NCBI GenBank assembly: GCA_027017025.1
Contig: JALURH010000093.1
Coordinates: 1 to 13,486 of the forward strand
Length of the DNA: 13,486 bases
Reading direction: 5' to 3'
Source: Thermofilaceae archaeon
Lineage (GTDB): Archaea > Thermoproteota > Thermoprotei > Thermofilales > Thermofilaceae
Part shown: one piece after another, positions 1-6,769 of the stretch
Numbering within the stretch: the stretch's first letter is position 1
How the letters are laid out: the number at the start of each line of letters is the position of its first letter
The notes under the pieces: generated by a model
The model's input: the letters and a program-made list of their open reading frames with translations, nothing else
What the model was told of the DNA's origin: nothing
Databases searched by the model: none
Program-made: the position numbers and the translations under genes

Positions 1-57
1 GTTATATACTATCTCTTACAAATATCTTACTATTTTTATAATTTAGAAAACATAATT
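1..57. other. Short AT-rich left edge without a gene
   Basis: AT-rich sequence downstream of the RdgB gene. On the minus strand a GTTTTCT tract close to the stop could end its transcript. Nothing else can be supported. Confidence 0.3.
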
Positions 58-621
58 CTAGTATTGAGTATATTTGCTGATAAGCCATCTTAATACTTTC
101 TTAACAGCCTTAGCTCTATGAGAATATAGATTTTTTTCCTCTAAACTCATTTCACCAAATGTCTTATTGGACCCTGTAGGTATGAATATGGGATCAAATC
201 CGAATCCTCTCTCGCCTCTCGACTCATACGCTATTTTCCCATGGACTCTGCTGCTAAAAACCTTTACATCGCCACTAGGTAATTTTAGGGCTATTACTGA
301 TTCAAAATATGCTTCTCTATCTTCTATGTTTTCGAGTAGTTTCAATATACCATTTACACCAATAGTTCTGAAAATATAACTACTATATGGTCCCGGGAAA
401 CCATTTAATGATTTAATGAAAAGCCCTGCATCTTCGACGATGACTGGAGCATCCGTTAAAGGCAAACTTTTAGCTGCGAACAAGGCTATATCGAGAAGAT
501 TATCAGCTTGTATTTCAAGTTTCCTGGCGCCGATACTGGAAACTTTAAATCCATATTCTTGAGCAATAACTTCGATCTCTTTCAGCTTATGAGGATTTCT
601 AGTAGCTATATATATTATCAT
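58..621 (-). CDS. rdgB: XTP/dITP pyrophosphatase (RdgB/HAM1 family)
   Basis: House-cleaning enzyme that hydrolyses non-canonical purine nucleoside triphosphates (XTP, dITP, ITP) to the monophosphate and pyrophosphate, keeping deaminated bases out of DNA and RNA. Family motifs are all present: the N-terminal IYIATRNPHK substrate loop, VEDAGLF near residue 65 with the metal-binding acidic pair, FPGPYSSY just after it, GFGFDPIF near residue 140 and SHRAKA near residue 168. At about 187 residues it has the usual family length. The frame can be opened at a GTG at 630, but I prefer the ATG at 621: the protein then begins MIIYIATRN, as homologues do, and a minus-strand TATA-like element at 648-657 would place the transcript start too close to the GTG. 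It diverges from the nitroreductase gene with almost no spacer. Function confident from motifs; exact start less so. Confidence 0.95.
   Translation of the reverse strand: MIIYIATRNPHKLKEIEVIAQEYGFKVSSIGARKLEIQADNLLDIALFAAKSLPLTDAPVIVEDAGLFIKSLNGFPGPYSSYIFRTIGVNGILKLLENIEDREAYFESVIALKLPSGDVKVFSSRVHGKIAYESRGERGFGFDPIFIPTGSNKTFGEMSLEEKNLYSHRAKAVKKVLRWLISKYTQY
607..617 (+). promoter_or_regulatory. TATA-like element for the nitroreductase gene
   Basis: TATATATATTA centred about 32 nt upstream of the GTG at 644. It lies inside the 5' coding region of the divergent RdgB gene, so the two promoters interlock within about 50 bp. Confidence 0.5.
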
Positions 622-643
622 AGCTTTCACTGTATATTATATT

Positions 644-1789
644 GTGGATTATAAAAGGGAGATTAAGCTTTTAAGCATTGAACCACGTAACAAACCTAGG
701 CTAAGTGAAGTATTAGTGAAGCTAGCATGTGCGAAATGCAAGTATAAAGAGAAGATTTTATCTCTAAATGAGATTACACGAATACTATTTTCTATCCAGG
801 GCTGTCGTCCTAGTAGTTGGCTTTCTTGTTTCCGTACGATTCCTTCCGCCGGAGCAACCTATCCCCTTGAGATATATTTCATAAGTAGTGGGATAGAAGG
901 ACTTGAAGAGGGTATATATAGCTATAATCCTAAGAGACATTCACTAACTCTAGTATATTCTGATTCCTCCCTAGATTTCTCCGGAGTTCTAGTAAATGCT
1001 GTTTATGAAAGAACCACTGGATACTATGGTTCTAGAGGATACATGTATGTAAGGGAAGAAGTAGGTCATGCTATACAAAACGCAGTCGTGACTTCATGTT
1101 CTCTAGGATTTAAAGCAGACGTATACCTTTCAGAAAGTATTCCAGGGAAAATATTGGAGTTAAATAATATGTTAAAGGGAGTTTCTGAAGCATTAATTAT
1201 TCTTGAACCATATAATGGAGAAGGTAAAGAATTGAGAGAGCTTCCTATAAGCATAAAGAGAGAGCTCTCTTTAGATGAAGCCATAATCAAGAGAAAATCT
1301 GTTAGAAGTTATGAGAGAAAACCTTTAAGCTTGAATGATTTAAACTATGTAACTTACCTCAGTATATATGAGTTCTGCGAAGGTACTCGTACTTATCCAG
1401 AACTTAATTCTAGATATAGAGACAATATTATTTTAGTTGTAGGGGAAGTAGATAGCATTGATAATGGTATATATATTTTTAGATCAGATACTGGAGAATT
1501 TGAGGTATTATCTAGAGGTGATTATAGAAGAGAATTAATGAAAGCTTCTCTCAGCCAAAGATGGGTAGGAGAGGCACCCGTGAGTATAGTTATAGTGGGA
1601 GAAGGAGATATAAGGTCCGAATATGAAGCTGGAATGATAGGCCAAAACATATATTTGTCCGCTACTGCCATCGGGCTTGGAACGGTAGCCATAGGAGCAT
1701 TCTACGATAATATGGTTAGAGAGATAGTAGGCGTTGGTCGCCCTCTATATGTCATGCCCTTAGGTTATCCAAGGAAAAAGCTTTTCTAA
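644..1789 (+). CDS. Double-domain nitroreductase, SagB-type dehydrogenase family
   Basis: FMN-dependent oxidoreductase of the nitroreductase superfamily; the reaction is not predictable. The 381-residue protein is two nitroreductase domains in tandem. Domain 1 (about 15-190) keeps the SagB-type loop FRTIPSAGATYPLE (63-76) followed by EEGIYSYNPKRHSL, but the expected Arg-x-Ser-x-Arg helix start reads ACAKCKY. Domain 2 (about 205-381) keeps RKSVRSY (217-223), GLG (344-346) and PLGYPRKK (372-379), but its PSAG loop has become YPELNSRYR. The halves therefore look complementary, which would leave one FMN site in an internal pseudo-dimer. Start is GTG; there is no better ATG and a TATA element sits at the right distance. 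In azole-peptide clusters SagB partners with YcaO and TOMM-type genes; none are here, so a peptide-modifying role is not supported. No obvious operon partner. Confidence 0.85.
   Translation: MDYKREIKLLSIEPRNKPRLSEVLVKLACAKCKYKEKILSLNEITRILFSIQGCRPSSWLSCFRTIPSAGATYPLEIYFISSGIEGLEEGIYSYNPKRHSLTLVYSDSSLDFSGVLVNAVYERTTGYYGSRGYMYVREEVGHAIQNAVVTSCSLGFKADVYLSESIPGKILELNNMLKGVSEALIILEPYNGEGKELRELPISIKRELSLDEAIIKRKSVRSYERKPLSLNDLNYVTYLSIYEFCEGTRTYPELNSRYRDNIILVVGEVDSIDNGIYIFRSDTGEFEVLSRGDYRRELMKASLSQRWVGEAPVSIVIVGEGDIRSEYEAGMIGQNIYLSATAIGLGTVAIGAFYDNMVREIVGVGRPLYVMPLGYPRKKLF
648..657 (-). promoter_or_regulatory. TATA-like element for the RdgB gene
   Basis: Read on the minus strand this is CTTTTATAAT, centred about 31 nt upstream of the ATG at 621 and lying inside the first codons of the divergent nitroreductase gene. 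It fits a nearly leaderless archaeal transcript starting just before 621. Assigned by position and sequence only. Confidence 0.5.
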
Positions 1790-1815
1790 TAGTCAGCTAG
1801 GCTAGAATAAAAATA

Positions 1816-1823
1816 TTATAAAG
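1816..1823 (+). promoter_or_regulatory. TATA box for the 149-residue protein gene
   Basis: TTATAAAG centred about 29 nt upstream of the ATG at 1849, preceded by an A-rich stretch that could serve as BRE. The spacing indicates a leaderless or nearly leaderless mRNA. Confidence 0.6.
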
Positions 1824-1848
1824 CGAATATATTATCAGGTATCTAACA

Positions 1849-2298
1849 ATGGTGGATTACTGGTATCGCCCACCTAGAGTAAAGGTTCTGGAGGCACTTA
1901 GTGCGATAGCTGACGAAAGGATACATATATCAGGAGAGAAAGAGGCTATAGTGTTTAGTTCCGATAAATCTAGGAAATATAGAGTTAAGTGGAATGGAGG
2001 GAGAGGAATAGTTGCTGATGATAATGGATCTAAGTACAGAGGATATTTAGGTTATCCCAGTATAGCCTTTCTAATGCTTAAAGGCCTCCTACCCTTTGAC
2101 AGAGAACTAGCAGATGCACTTAAGGGAATTCCTTGGAGAGAAATAAATGAGAAATTTAAGAGCTATAGGTTGACCGAAGCTTACATAGCCGAAGTTCTGA
2201 GGGAAAAAGGTATATCTTGGAGTAGAACCAATAGTTTTATAAGGAAAGTGCTTAGAGAAATAGAGAAATTAAAACCTTACAAAATAGAGCTAGATTAG
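1849..2298 (+). CDS. Uncharacterised small archaeal protein
   Basis: I do not recognise this 149-residue protein. The first ~75 residues look like a small mixed alpha/beta domain (an ALSAIADERIHISG helix, then strands EAIVFSS, RKYRVKWNGG, RGIVADDNG). A middle hydrophobic stretch, YPSIAFLMLKGLLPFD near 69-84, is too short and broken for a confident membrane span. The C-terminal third is charged and helical and could be a helix-turn-helix or nucleic-acid-binding helix bundle (IPWREINEKFKSYRLTEAYI, then a basic SFIRKVLREIEKLK helix). It has no cysteines and no signal peptide and is probably cytoplasmic. It has its own TATA box, and its 3' end overlaps the stop of the convergent aldolase gene by 9 nt. 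Real-gene status is supported by the start context and codon use; function unknown. Confidence 0.7.
   Translation: MVDYWYRPPRVKVLEALSAIADERIHISGEKEAIVFSSDKSRKYRVKWNGGRGIVADDNGSKYRGYLGYPSIAFLMLKGLLPFDRELADALKGIPWREINEKFKSYRLTEAYIAEVLREKGISWSRTNSFIRKVLREIEKLKPYKIELD
2262..2286 (-). terminator. Possible U-tract terminator of the aldolase operon
   Basis: On the minus strand, just after the aldolase stop codon, the sequence has T runs (TATTTTG, GGTTTTAATTTC). Archaeal termination typically uses such U-rich stretches without a hairpin. It lies inside the 3' coding end of the convergent gene. Weak, position-based call. Confidence 0.3.
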
Positions 2299-3096
2299 TA
2301 TACCAGTCTCCCTAGCGGCCTCCTTTGCCGACAAGTCCTCATGTATTATTAGCATGAGTGCTCTAGCCATTACGTCAGGTTTCTCAAACTGGAATATATT
2401 TCTGCCAATTGCTGCTCCAGCTGCGCCTTCTTTGACTGCATTTTCAACCAGCTTCAGAACATCGAGTGGCGACTTCATTCTGGGTCCTCCTAGAACCAGA
2501 ACAGGTACTGGTGTTCCCTCTACAACCTTTTTGAAATCCTTCTCTGTATATAGCGTCTTAATGATATCTGCACCTACTTCAGCTGCTATACGTGACCCAT
2601 AGGCTACTGCTTCTGGATCATACTTATTTTCAAAGACTGGGGGTTTAGGTATAATCTCTGCCATCACTGGTACGCCAAGCTGTCTAGCATCTTCGACAAC
2701 TAATGCTAATTTTTCCCACAAGTCGCTCTCATGGCTACTACCTGGATAAATCATAACGCTTACAGCATCTGCTCCAGCACTTATAGCCCTGGTAACTGAG
2801 GAAATAAGTCTATCATCACTTTCATCAAGACTTTTTACGGTTCCAGTACCATCGATTCTTGCTATAATAAAGGTATTACAGAGAATTTCTGAGAAATGTT
2901 CTATCATGGCTGGAGTCATCATAACAGCATCTACTCCAGCAGCTAAGATGTTCTTCAGAGTTTCCCGTAGATTAACTAACCCGGGTATTGGTCCATGCCT
3001 TCTACCGTGATCTAGGGCGACGACTAAGGCTCTTTTTGAAGGAGCTTTGAATAGTCTTGAGAGCCTGATTTTTTTCCCTCCAGTCAGATAAATCAC
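2290..3096 (-). CDS. Class I DhnA-type aldolase (FBP aldolase/LsrF-like)
   Basis: TIM-barrel Schiff-base aldolase of the DeoC/LacD/DhnA superfamily, which includes archaeal class I fructose-bisphosphate aldolase, the 2-amino-3,7-dideoxy-heptulosonate synthase of the archaeal aromatic pathway, and LsrF. Visible signatures: ALDHGRRHGP (27-36), SVMIYPGS with Tyr117 as likely acid/base, the Schiff-base lysine Lys180 in GADIIKTLYT, and the phosphate-binding ends of the barrel, VLGGPRMKS (201-209) and AAIGRNIFQ (228-236). At 268 residues it has normal family length. Start is GTG 15 nt after the stop of the preceding gene; there is no in-frame ATG nearby. A GGAGG within codons 6-7 has no standard start after it. 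As the last gene of an operon with a sugar epimerase it more likely cleaves a phosphorylated sugar than makes aromatics. Substrate not determinable. Confidence 0.85.
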   Translation of the reverse strand: MIYLTGGKKIRLSRLFKAPSKRALVVALDHGRRHGPIPGLVNLRETLKNILAAGVDAVMMTPAMIEHFSEILCNTFIIARIDGTGTVKSLDESDDRLISSVTRAISAGADAVSVMIYPGSSHESDLWEKLALVVEDARQLGVPVMAEIIPKPPVFENKYDPEAVAYGSRIAAEVGADIIKTLYTEKDFKKVVEGTPVPVLVLGGPRMKSPLDVLKLVENAVKEGAAGAAIGRNIFQFEKPDVMARALMLIIHEDLSAKEAARETGILI

Positions 3097-3111
3097 CTAG
3101 TAAATAAAAAA

Positions 3112-3495
3112 TTAATCAATTACCTCTACTACTACTTTTTCACCTGACTTAACTTTACGTAATCTCTCTAATTCACCCACTACTCTACCAAATACGTTGA
3201 CAGGACTAGCAGGCCTTATTTCCCCTGGACCACTGACAGGAGTTGGTCCAAAGAATATGCATAATGCGTTACCTGGAGGCCAATAAGCAACATCCCCCTT
3301 TTCAACGGTCTCTTGCGCATTCTCCAAACCTACCTTAACTGGGGTTGAAAAATATATTTCATCCCCCCATCTACTAGCTCTTCCCTCAAATGGTGCGGCC
3401 TGAATAAACGCATCACGAGTTTTCGGGTTTTTATCTATCAACTCAACTATTACTTCACCTATGGACTCAGGAAAAACTATCTTTAGTTTAACCAT
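3112..3495 (-). CDS. DUF369 cyclophilin-like beta-barrel protein
   Basis: Protein of 127 residues matching the small archaeal/Thermotoga cyclophilin-like family (DUF369, TM1367-like), which has the cyclophilin fold but no established activity. Recognisable are the N-terminal strand MVKLKIVFPESIGEVIVEL, the ENAQETVEKGDVAYWPPGN segment, ALCIFFGPTPVSGPGEIRPA and the terminal VFGRVVGELERLRKVKSGEKV. The frame is open upstream to 3573, but I start it at the ATG at 3495. That ATG has a GGAGG 3 nt before it and a typical family N-terminus, whereas the longer form overlaps the end of the epimerase by 65 nt with sequence unlike the family. It sits 13 nt after the epimerase stop and 15 nt before the aldolase start, so it is the middle gene of a three-gene operon. 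Its role there, perhaps binding a small molecule or peptide, is unknown. Confidence 0.85.
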   Translation of the reverse strand: MVKLKIVFPESIGEVIVELIDKNPKTRDAFIQAAPFEGRASRWGDEIYFSTPVKVGLENAQETVEKGDVAYWPPGNALCIFFGPTPVSGPGEIRPASPVNVFGRVVGELERLRKVKSGEKVVVEVID

Positions 3496-3498
3496 TTT

Positions 3499-3503
3499 CC
3501 TCC
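3499..3503 (-). promoter_or_regulatory. Shine-Dalgarno site deciding the DUF369 start
   Basis: Minus-strand GGAGG followed by AAA and then ATG at 3495. Spacing is short, but the match is the best in the operon and supports an internal-operon start here rather than at 3573. Confidence 0.6.
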
Positions 3504-3508
3504 ACCCC

Positions 3509-4441
3509 TTATAATTGTTCCACAAGGTATTTAGCATATGCTGTATATAGTACTCCCTTAGCTGCATGTACAACTTCTTGCCAAACTTGTCCCTCCTCTG
3601 GTTTTACTTCAAATCCTATAGCTCCCTTATATCCTATTTCCCTCAGAACAGCGATTAGCTCTTTAACCTCATCTACGCCATTTATGGCGCCTGGTCTATA
3701 GAATCCTGGATGCCAGTCCTTTAAGCTACCATCGGGCATCTTCTTTGCACACCCTATATGTATATGTGCAAGGTAATTAGCTGCTTTTCTAAGATCTTGG
3801 GGTGTTTCATCTAACATAGGGGCATGGCTTAGATCCCAGAGTAAACCAAAGTTGCTGTACTCTCCACGAATAGTCTCTGCTATCTCAACTGCCTCCTCTA
3901 TTTTTCCGATAAGCTGTTTCTTATCCCATTCGCGGTCAAATGTTTCTAAGATAACATAAACACCTAGTTTAGCGGCATATCCAGTTATCTCTTTTAGACT
4001 TTTTACTAGTGCATCTTTAGCTGCTTCTCGATTGCTAGGACCAGGATCGGGGCCGCTGCAGAAAGCGACTCTTTTTATACCTCTTGCTATAGAAGTATCT
4101 ATTGCTTTTTTAATAGCCTCTACACCACGTCTCCTATCATCCTCTCTCAATGCACTAGGGTTGTAGCCTTGAGCTAGTACTAGTGGTTGTAAACCGCTAG
4201 CTACCTCTAGTTTGCTAGCTTTAAGAAAATTCTTGGCAGCATTCCAAGCATTATCTGAAAGAATATTTAATTCAATCACATCGAAAAATGGGTCGTTAGC
4301 TATAACCTCTATAGTTTCTTTCACTGCCTCTACATCACTCTTAAGTACTGGTGGGTTAGCCATAAAACCAACTATACTAACCTTCCATGGGAAAACAGCA
4401 TTTATCCTTAATCCCTCTTTCTCCACATATACTGAAAACAT
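3509..4441 (-). CDS. Sugar isomerase/epimerase, xylose-isomerase-like TIM barrel
   Basis: Probable metal-dependent sugar (or sugar-phosphate) isomerase/epimerase of the AP-endonuclease-2/xylose-isomerase-like superfamily. The four expected metal ligands fall at the correct strand ends: Glu166 in VILETFD, Asp203 in LLWDLSH (with His206), His229 in HIHIG and Glu278 in GFEVKPEEG. Other family-like pieces are VIELNIL near 55 and AFCSGPDPG near 126. Length of 310 residues is slightly above the typical 260-290 because of an N-terminal extension of about 20 residues and an insert around 231-250. Start is the ATG at 4441; no strong promoter is visible. It is the first gene of the operon with DUF369 and the aldolase, and the permease at 4529 diverges from it. 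Endonuclease IV is excluded because its extra zinc-binding histidines are absent. Substrate unknown. Confidence 0.82.
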   Translation of the reverse strand: MFSVYVEKEGLRINAVFPWKVSIVGFMANPPVLKSDVEAVKETIEVIANDPFFDVIELNILSDNAWNAAKNFLKASKLEVASGLQPLVLAQGYNPSALREDDRRRGVEAIKKAIDTSIARGIKRVAFCSGPDPGPSNREAAKDALVKSLKEITGYAAKLGVYVILETFDREWDKKQLIGKIEEAVEIAETIRGEYSNFGLLWDLSHAPMLDETPQDLRKAANYLAHIHIGCAKKMPDGSLKDWHPGFYRPGAINGVDEVKELIAVLREIGYKGAIGFEVKPEEGQVWQEVVHAAKGVLYTAYAKYLVEQL

Positions 4442-4528
4442 ATTCTCTGCCGAAAGTAAATATCAGGCTCATTTTGAAAAAGTTTTCCGAAAGAAATTAA
4501 CATAAGTTTTCTTTAGAGTTTACTGCCT

Positions 4529-5407
4529 ATGTCAACGATACTTGAAGCCTTGCTAGGTTTCTATACACCTCTGGCTATAAGTTTTCTTTACGGAAAGGTG
4601 AGAAAACCTCCAGAAGTTGTCAGCCAAGAACTCTCGAAAATACTTTTATACTTTTTCTTACCAGCTCTTTTATTTAGTTCCTCATATACCAAGGCTGTGA
4701 GGGAAGGAATTCTAACATTTATTCCTCTAACTATATTGTCGGCTACTATAGTGCTTACACTACTACCGATTTCGTGGCTAATCTTTAATAAGGAAGTAGA
4801 GATGGTGATGACCTCTATATACCCTAATGCTGGTTACTTACCTATTCCTGTAGCTATCTCACTTTGGGGTGGAGAAGCAGTAGCCTACGTAGGATTCTAT
4901 ATACTGGGGAGTAATGCGATGTCAAACATAATAATACCACTTTTATCTTCTGGTAAAAAAATTAGGAAGGGATTAAAAAGATTGGTAACATTCCCGCCAC
5001 TATATGCAATATCCCTAGCGCTATTATTAGCTAGTTTACATGTAATTATTCCTAGCGAAATTATCAGTGTACTGTGGAACCTAGGCTCAGTAGCTCCTAC
5101 CCTTGCTCTTATAGTTTTAGGACTCGATGCATCCTATATGGCAAACCTAGATAGAGATGGGATTAAAGTCTATATTTTTAGGCAAATACTTTCACCACTC
5201 CTTACTCTACTATGTGTCAACATTTTCGGCATATCTGGAATATCTCTGAAGGTAGCCATTCTGGAGGCTCCCACATCGTCTGCAGTTACGAACGTTATTA
5301 TAAGTCGGGAATTTGGGTTAAATTCCAAAAAAGTAGCTAATATAGTTGTTACCACTACTATCTTGACAACCATTATTACTATACCGTTATTAATGAGTAT
5401 ACTCTAG
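4529..5407 (+). CDS. Auxin efflux carrier (AEC) family permease
   Basis: Integral membrane transporter of the AEC family (PF03547-type), whose prokaryotic members move small organic anions such as malate or malonate. Hydrophobic segments run from residue 6 to the C-terminus, about 8-10 spans in two repeats. The first repeat has LAISFLYGKVRK and YFFLPALLFSS; the conserved crossover SIYPNAGYLPIPVAI (97-110) corresponds to the family's N-x-G-x-x-x-x-P; the second repeat has LIVLGLDASYM (194-204) and ILEAPTSSAVTNVIIS (244-259). The length of 292 residues is normal. The short hydrophilic loop GKKIRKGLKRLVTF near 142-155 is probably cytoplasmic. It diverges from the epimerase operon across 87 bp, so shared control and a role in moving that pathway's substrate or product are plausible inferences. 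Start ATG is followed by a clean membrane N-terminus. Confidence 0.85.
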   Translation: MSTILEALLGFYTPLAISFLYGKVRKPPEVVSQELSKILLYFFLPALLFSSSYTKAVREGILTFIPLTILSATIVLTLLPISWLIFNKEVEMVMTSIYPNAGYLPIPVAISLWGGEAVAYVGFYILGSNAMSNIIIPLLSSGKKIRKGLKRLVTFPPLYAISLALLLASLHVIIPSEIISVLWNLGSVAPTLALIVLGLDASYMANLDRDGIKVYIFRQILSPLLTLLCVNIFGISGISLKVAILEAPTSSAVTNVIISREFGLNSKKVANIVVTTTILTTIITIPLLMSIL

Positions 5408-5414
5408 GAAAAAG

Positions 5415-6149
5415 TTAGGTTCTTGGTGATAACAGAAATATCACTGTTACAGTAACCTGAATACTTGTTTCCCCCGGTAACATAGGAGGCTTAGGTGTAG
5501 GTAAACCTGCGGCTTCCCCCTTGAACCATATAGGTACGGAGTAACCACTAATGGAGACAGATTCTATACCAACAATTTCCATATTAAGTGCTTCAGCTAT
5601 CACTTCAGCTTTTTCTTTAGCATTTTCAACAGCTTTTCTTAGAGCTTCACGATATAGTTTCTCATAATTCTCACTTGGTATACTGAAGTATACTCCTTCA
5701 ATTACATTTGCTCCCTCATTTGTTGACACCGCAATAGCCGTTGAAGCTAGGTTAAAATCAGTTAATGATGCTGAGAGAATAATTGTTGCCTTAAAACCTA
5801 CAAGTCTAGGCGACCTATCTGAATACTCATAGACAGGGTCTAGCGATACTCTATGGGTCTTTATTTTCTCCTTAGGGATACCTACCTCTATCCATGAGTT
5901 TAGTATTTTATTAGCTATATTCGATGCTTCTTTAAAGGCTAATTGTGCATTATCTCCTGTGATCTCTACACCCACACGTATAGTTGCCTGAGAAGGCGTA
6001 GTTGTTACTACACCAGTACCTGTTAATGTGAGTTTAGTAAAATTGGTTTTTATATTAGCTTCTAAACTTGATGGTTTTATTGCTATTAGTAGAAGTGTTA
6101 GTATAGCTACGCCCAGAATAATTACAATAAATAATTCTTTTATTCTCAT
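5415..6149 (-). CDS. SIMPL-domain (DUF541) exported protein
   Basis: Protein of 244 residues: a short basic N-terminus, one hydrophobic span (7-25, FIVIILGVAILTLLLIAIK) acting as membrane anchor or signal, then a SIMPL/DUF541 domain outside the membrane. Family marks are LTGTGVVTTTPSQATIRVGV (41-60), ANKILNSWIEVGIPKEKIKT (84-103), YEYSDRSPRLVGFKATIILS (111-130), AVENAKEKAEVIAEALNMEI (174-193) and the terminal strand SIQVTVTVIFLL. Members such as BP26 form channel-like oligomers, and E. coli YggE is linked to oxidative stress, but the biochemical role is not settled. No lipobox is visible. Its stop is 7 nt from the stop of the convergent permease, and a TATA-like element lies 26 nt upstream of the ATG. 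Confidence 0.88.
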   Translation of the reverse strand: MRIKELFIVIILGVAILTLLLIAIKPSSLEANIKTNFTKLTLTGTGVVTTTPSQATIRVGVEITGDNAQLAFKEASNIANKILNSWIEVGIPKEKIKTHRVSLDPVYEYSDRSPRLVGFKATIILSASLTDFNLASTAIAVSTNEGANVIEGVYFSIPSENYEKLYREALRKAVENAKEKAEVIAEALNMEIVGIESVSISGYSVPIWFKGEAAGLPTPKPPMLPGETSIQVTVTVIFLLSPRT

Positions 6150-6168
6150 CGTAGCGTTTAGTTATCCG

Positions 6169-6180
6169 AAAATATGTAAA
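6169..6180 (-). promoter_or_regulatory. TATA-like element for the SIMPL gene
   Basis: Minus-strand TTTACATATTTT centred about 26 nt upstream of the ATG at 6149, as expected for a leaderless archaeal mRNA. Confidence 0.5.
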
Positions 6181-6216
6181 TATTATGCACTGTAAATACG
6201 TACTAGCAGTACATAG

Positions 6217-6226
6217 AATTTATTTT
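6217..6226 (+). promoter_or_regulatory. TATA-like element supporting a GTG start at 6248
   Basis: AATTTATTTT centred about 26 nt upstream of the in-frame GTG at 6248. No comparable element exists at the right distance from the ATG at 6185. Confidence 0.45.
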
Positions 6227-6247
6227 GCCCCCAGTAAAGCTTTCTAT

Positions 6248-6757
6248 GTGCGTAAGGTTCCAGTAATTACTATCATACTAGTTTCTATCTCCTTAGTGTT
6301 CACACTATCTTACTACGTAACATACTCTCTCAGAGTTCCAACGATTTTAGATGAGAGTAGAACTCCGAGACCGGCATTTATACCTACAGCTAAAGGTAAT
6401 TTCACTAAAGAAGAAAGTACCGTGACTTACGAGGAACAAAAGAGAGCCGCTTATAAAGAGAATATAATTTCTCTAGCATTAATATTTTCGTTACTAGCTA
6501 TAATTCCTCCCCTCATCGCTGAAGTAAAATACCTTAAAAGAAAGAAATTAGAAAAATATTTGGGAAAAATTAGAGCTACCCTACTCTGGGGTTTATCGGG
6601 AATAGTTGAGGTATTAATCATTATTGCCTTGTCAAGTATGTTGTTAGGTAATTACCTACCTATAGTTCTCCTTCTCCCAGCTTTATTTTATCTCCTTCTA
6701 AAGGTAATTGATATATGGAGATTTCTCGATAGAATCAAAGAATATTTGCTACGGTAA
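6248..6757 (+). CDS. Uncharacterised membrane protein with about four spans
   Basis: I do not recognise a family. From the GTG at 6248 it is 169 residues, beginning with a basic VRKVP and a hydrophobic span (VITIILVSISLVFTLSYYV). About 50 polar, probably external residues follow (rich in T, P, E, K and R; ESRTPRPAF, KEESTVTYEEQK), then three spans: ISLALIFSLLAIIPPLIAEV, LLWGLSGIVEVLIIIALSSM and LPIVLLLPALFYLLLKVIDI. A basic loop (KYLKRKKLEKYLGK) separates spans 2 and 3, and the C-terminus is charged. The frame also opens at an ATG at 6185, giving 190 residues, but the 21 extra residues look less like a membrane-protein N-terminus and the TATA spacing fits 6248. It is followed after 12 nt by a small winged-helix gene, so the two are probably co-transcribed. 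Function unknown. Confidence 0.65.
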   Translation: MRKVPVITIILVSISLVFTLSYYVTYSLRVPTILDESRTPRPAFIPTAKGNFTKEESTVTYEEQKRAAYKENIISLALIFSLLAIIPPLIAEVKYLKRKKLEKYLGKIRATLLWGLSGIVEVLIIIALSSMLLGNYLPIVLLLPALFYLLLKVIDIWRFLDRIKEYLLR

Positions 6758-6769
6758 AAGGCGTAGGGA

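Noticed and set aside
644..1789. SagB as a sign of an azole-peptide (TOMM) biosynthesis cluster
   Set aside because: No YcaO cyclodehydratase, partner protein, precursor peptide or exporter gene lies in the window; the family similarity alone is not enough.
3496..3573. N-terminal extension of the DUF369 frame by 26 residues
   Set aside because: It overlaps the end of the epimerase, does not resemble the family N-terminus, and a GGAGG precedes the internal ATG.
3509..4441. Endonuclease IV identity for the TIM-barrel protein
   Set aside because: Shares the fold, but only the four-ligand metal set of the isomerase/epimerase group is visible; the extra zinc histidines of endonuclease IV are absent.
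5426..5444. Inverted repeat GTGATA/TATCAC with a 7-nt loop just after the permease stop
   Set aside because: Lies inside the SIMPL coding end, has only 6 bp of stem and no T run after it; archaeal termination does not need such a hairpin, so it is probably chance.
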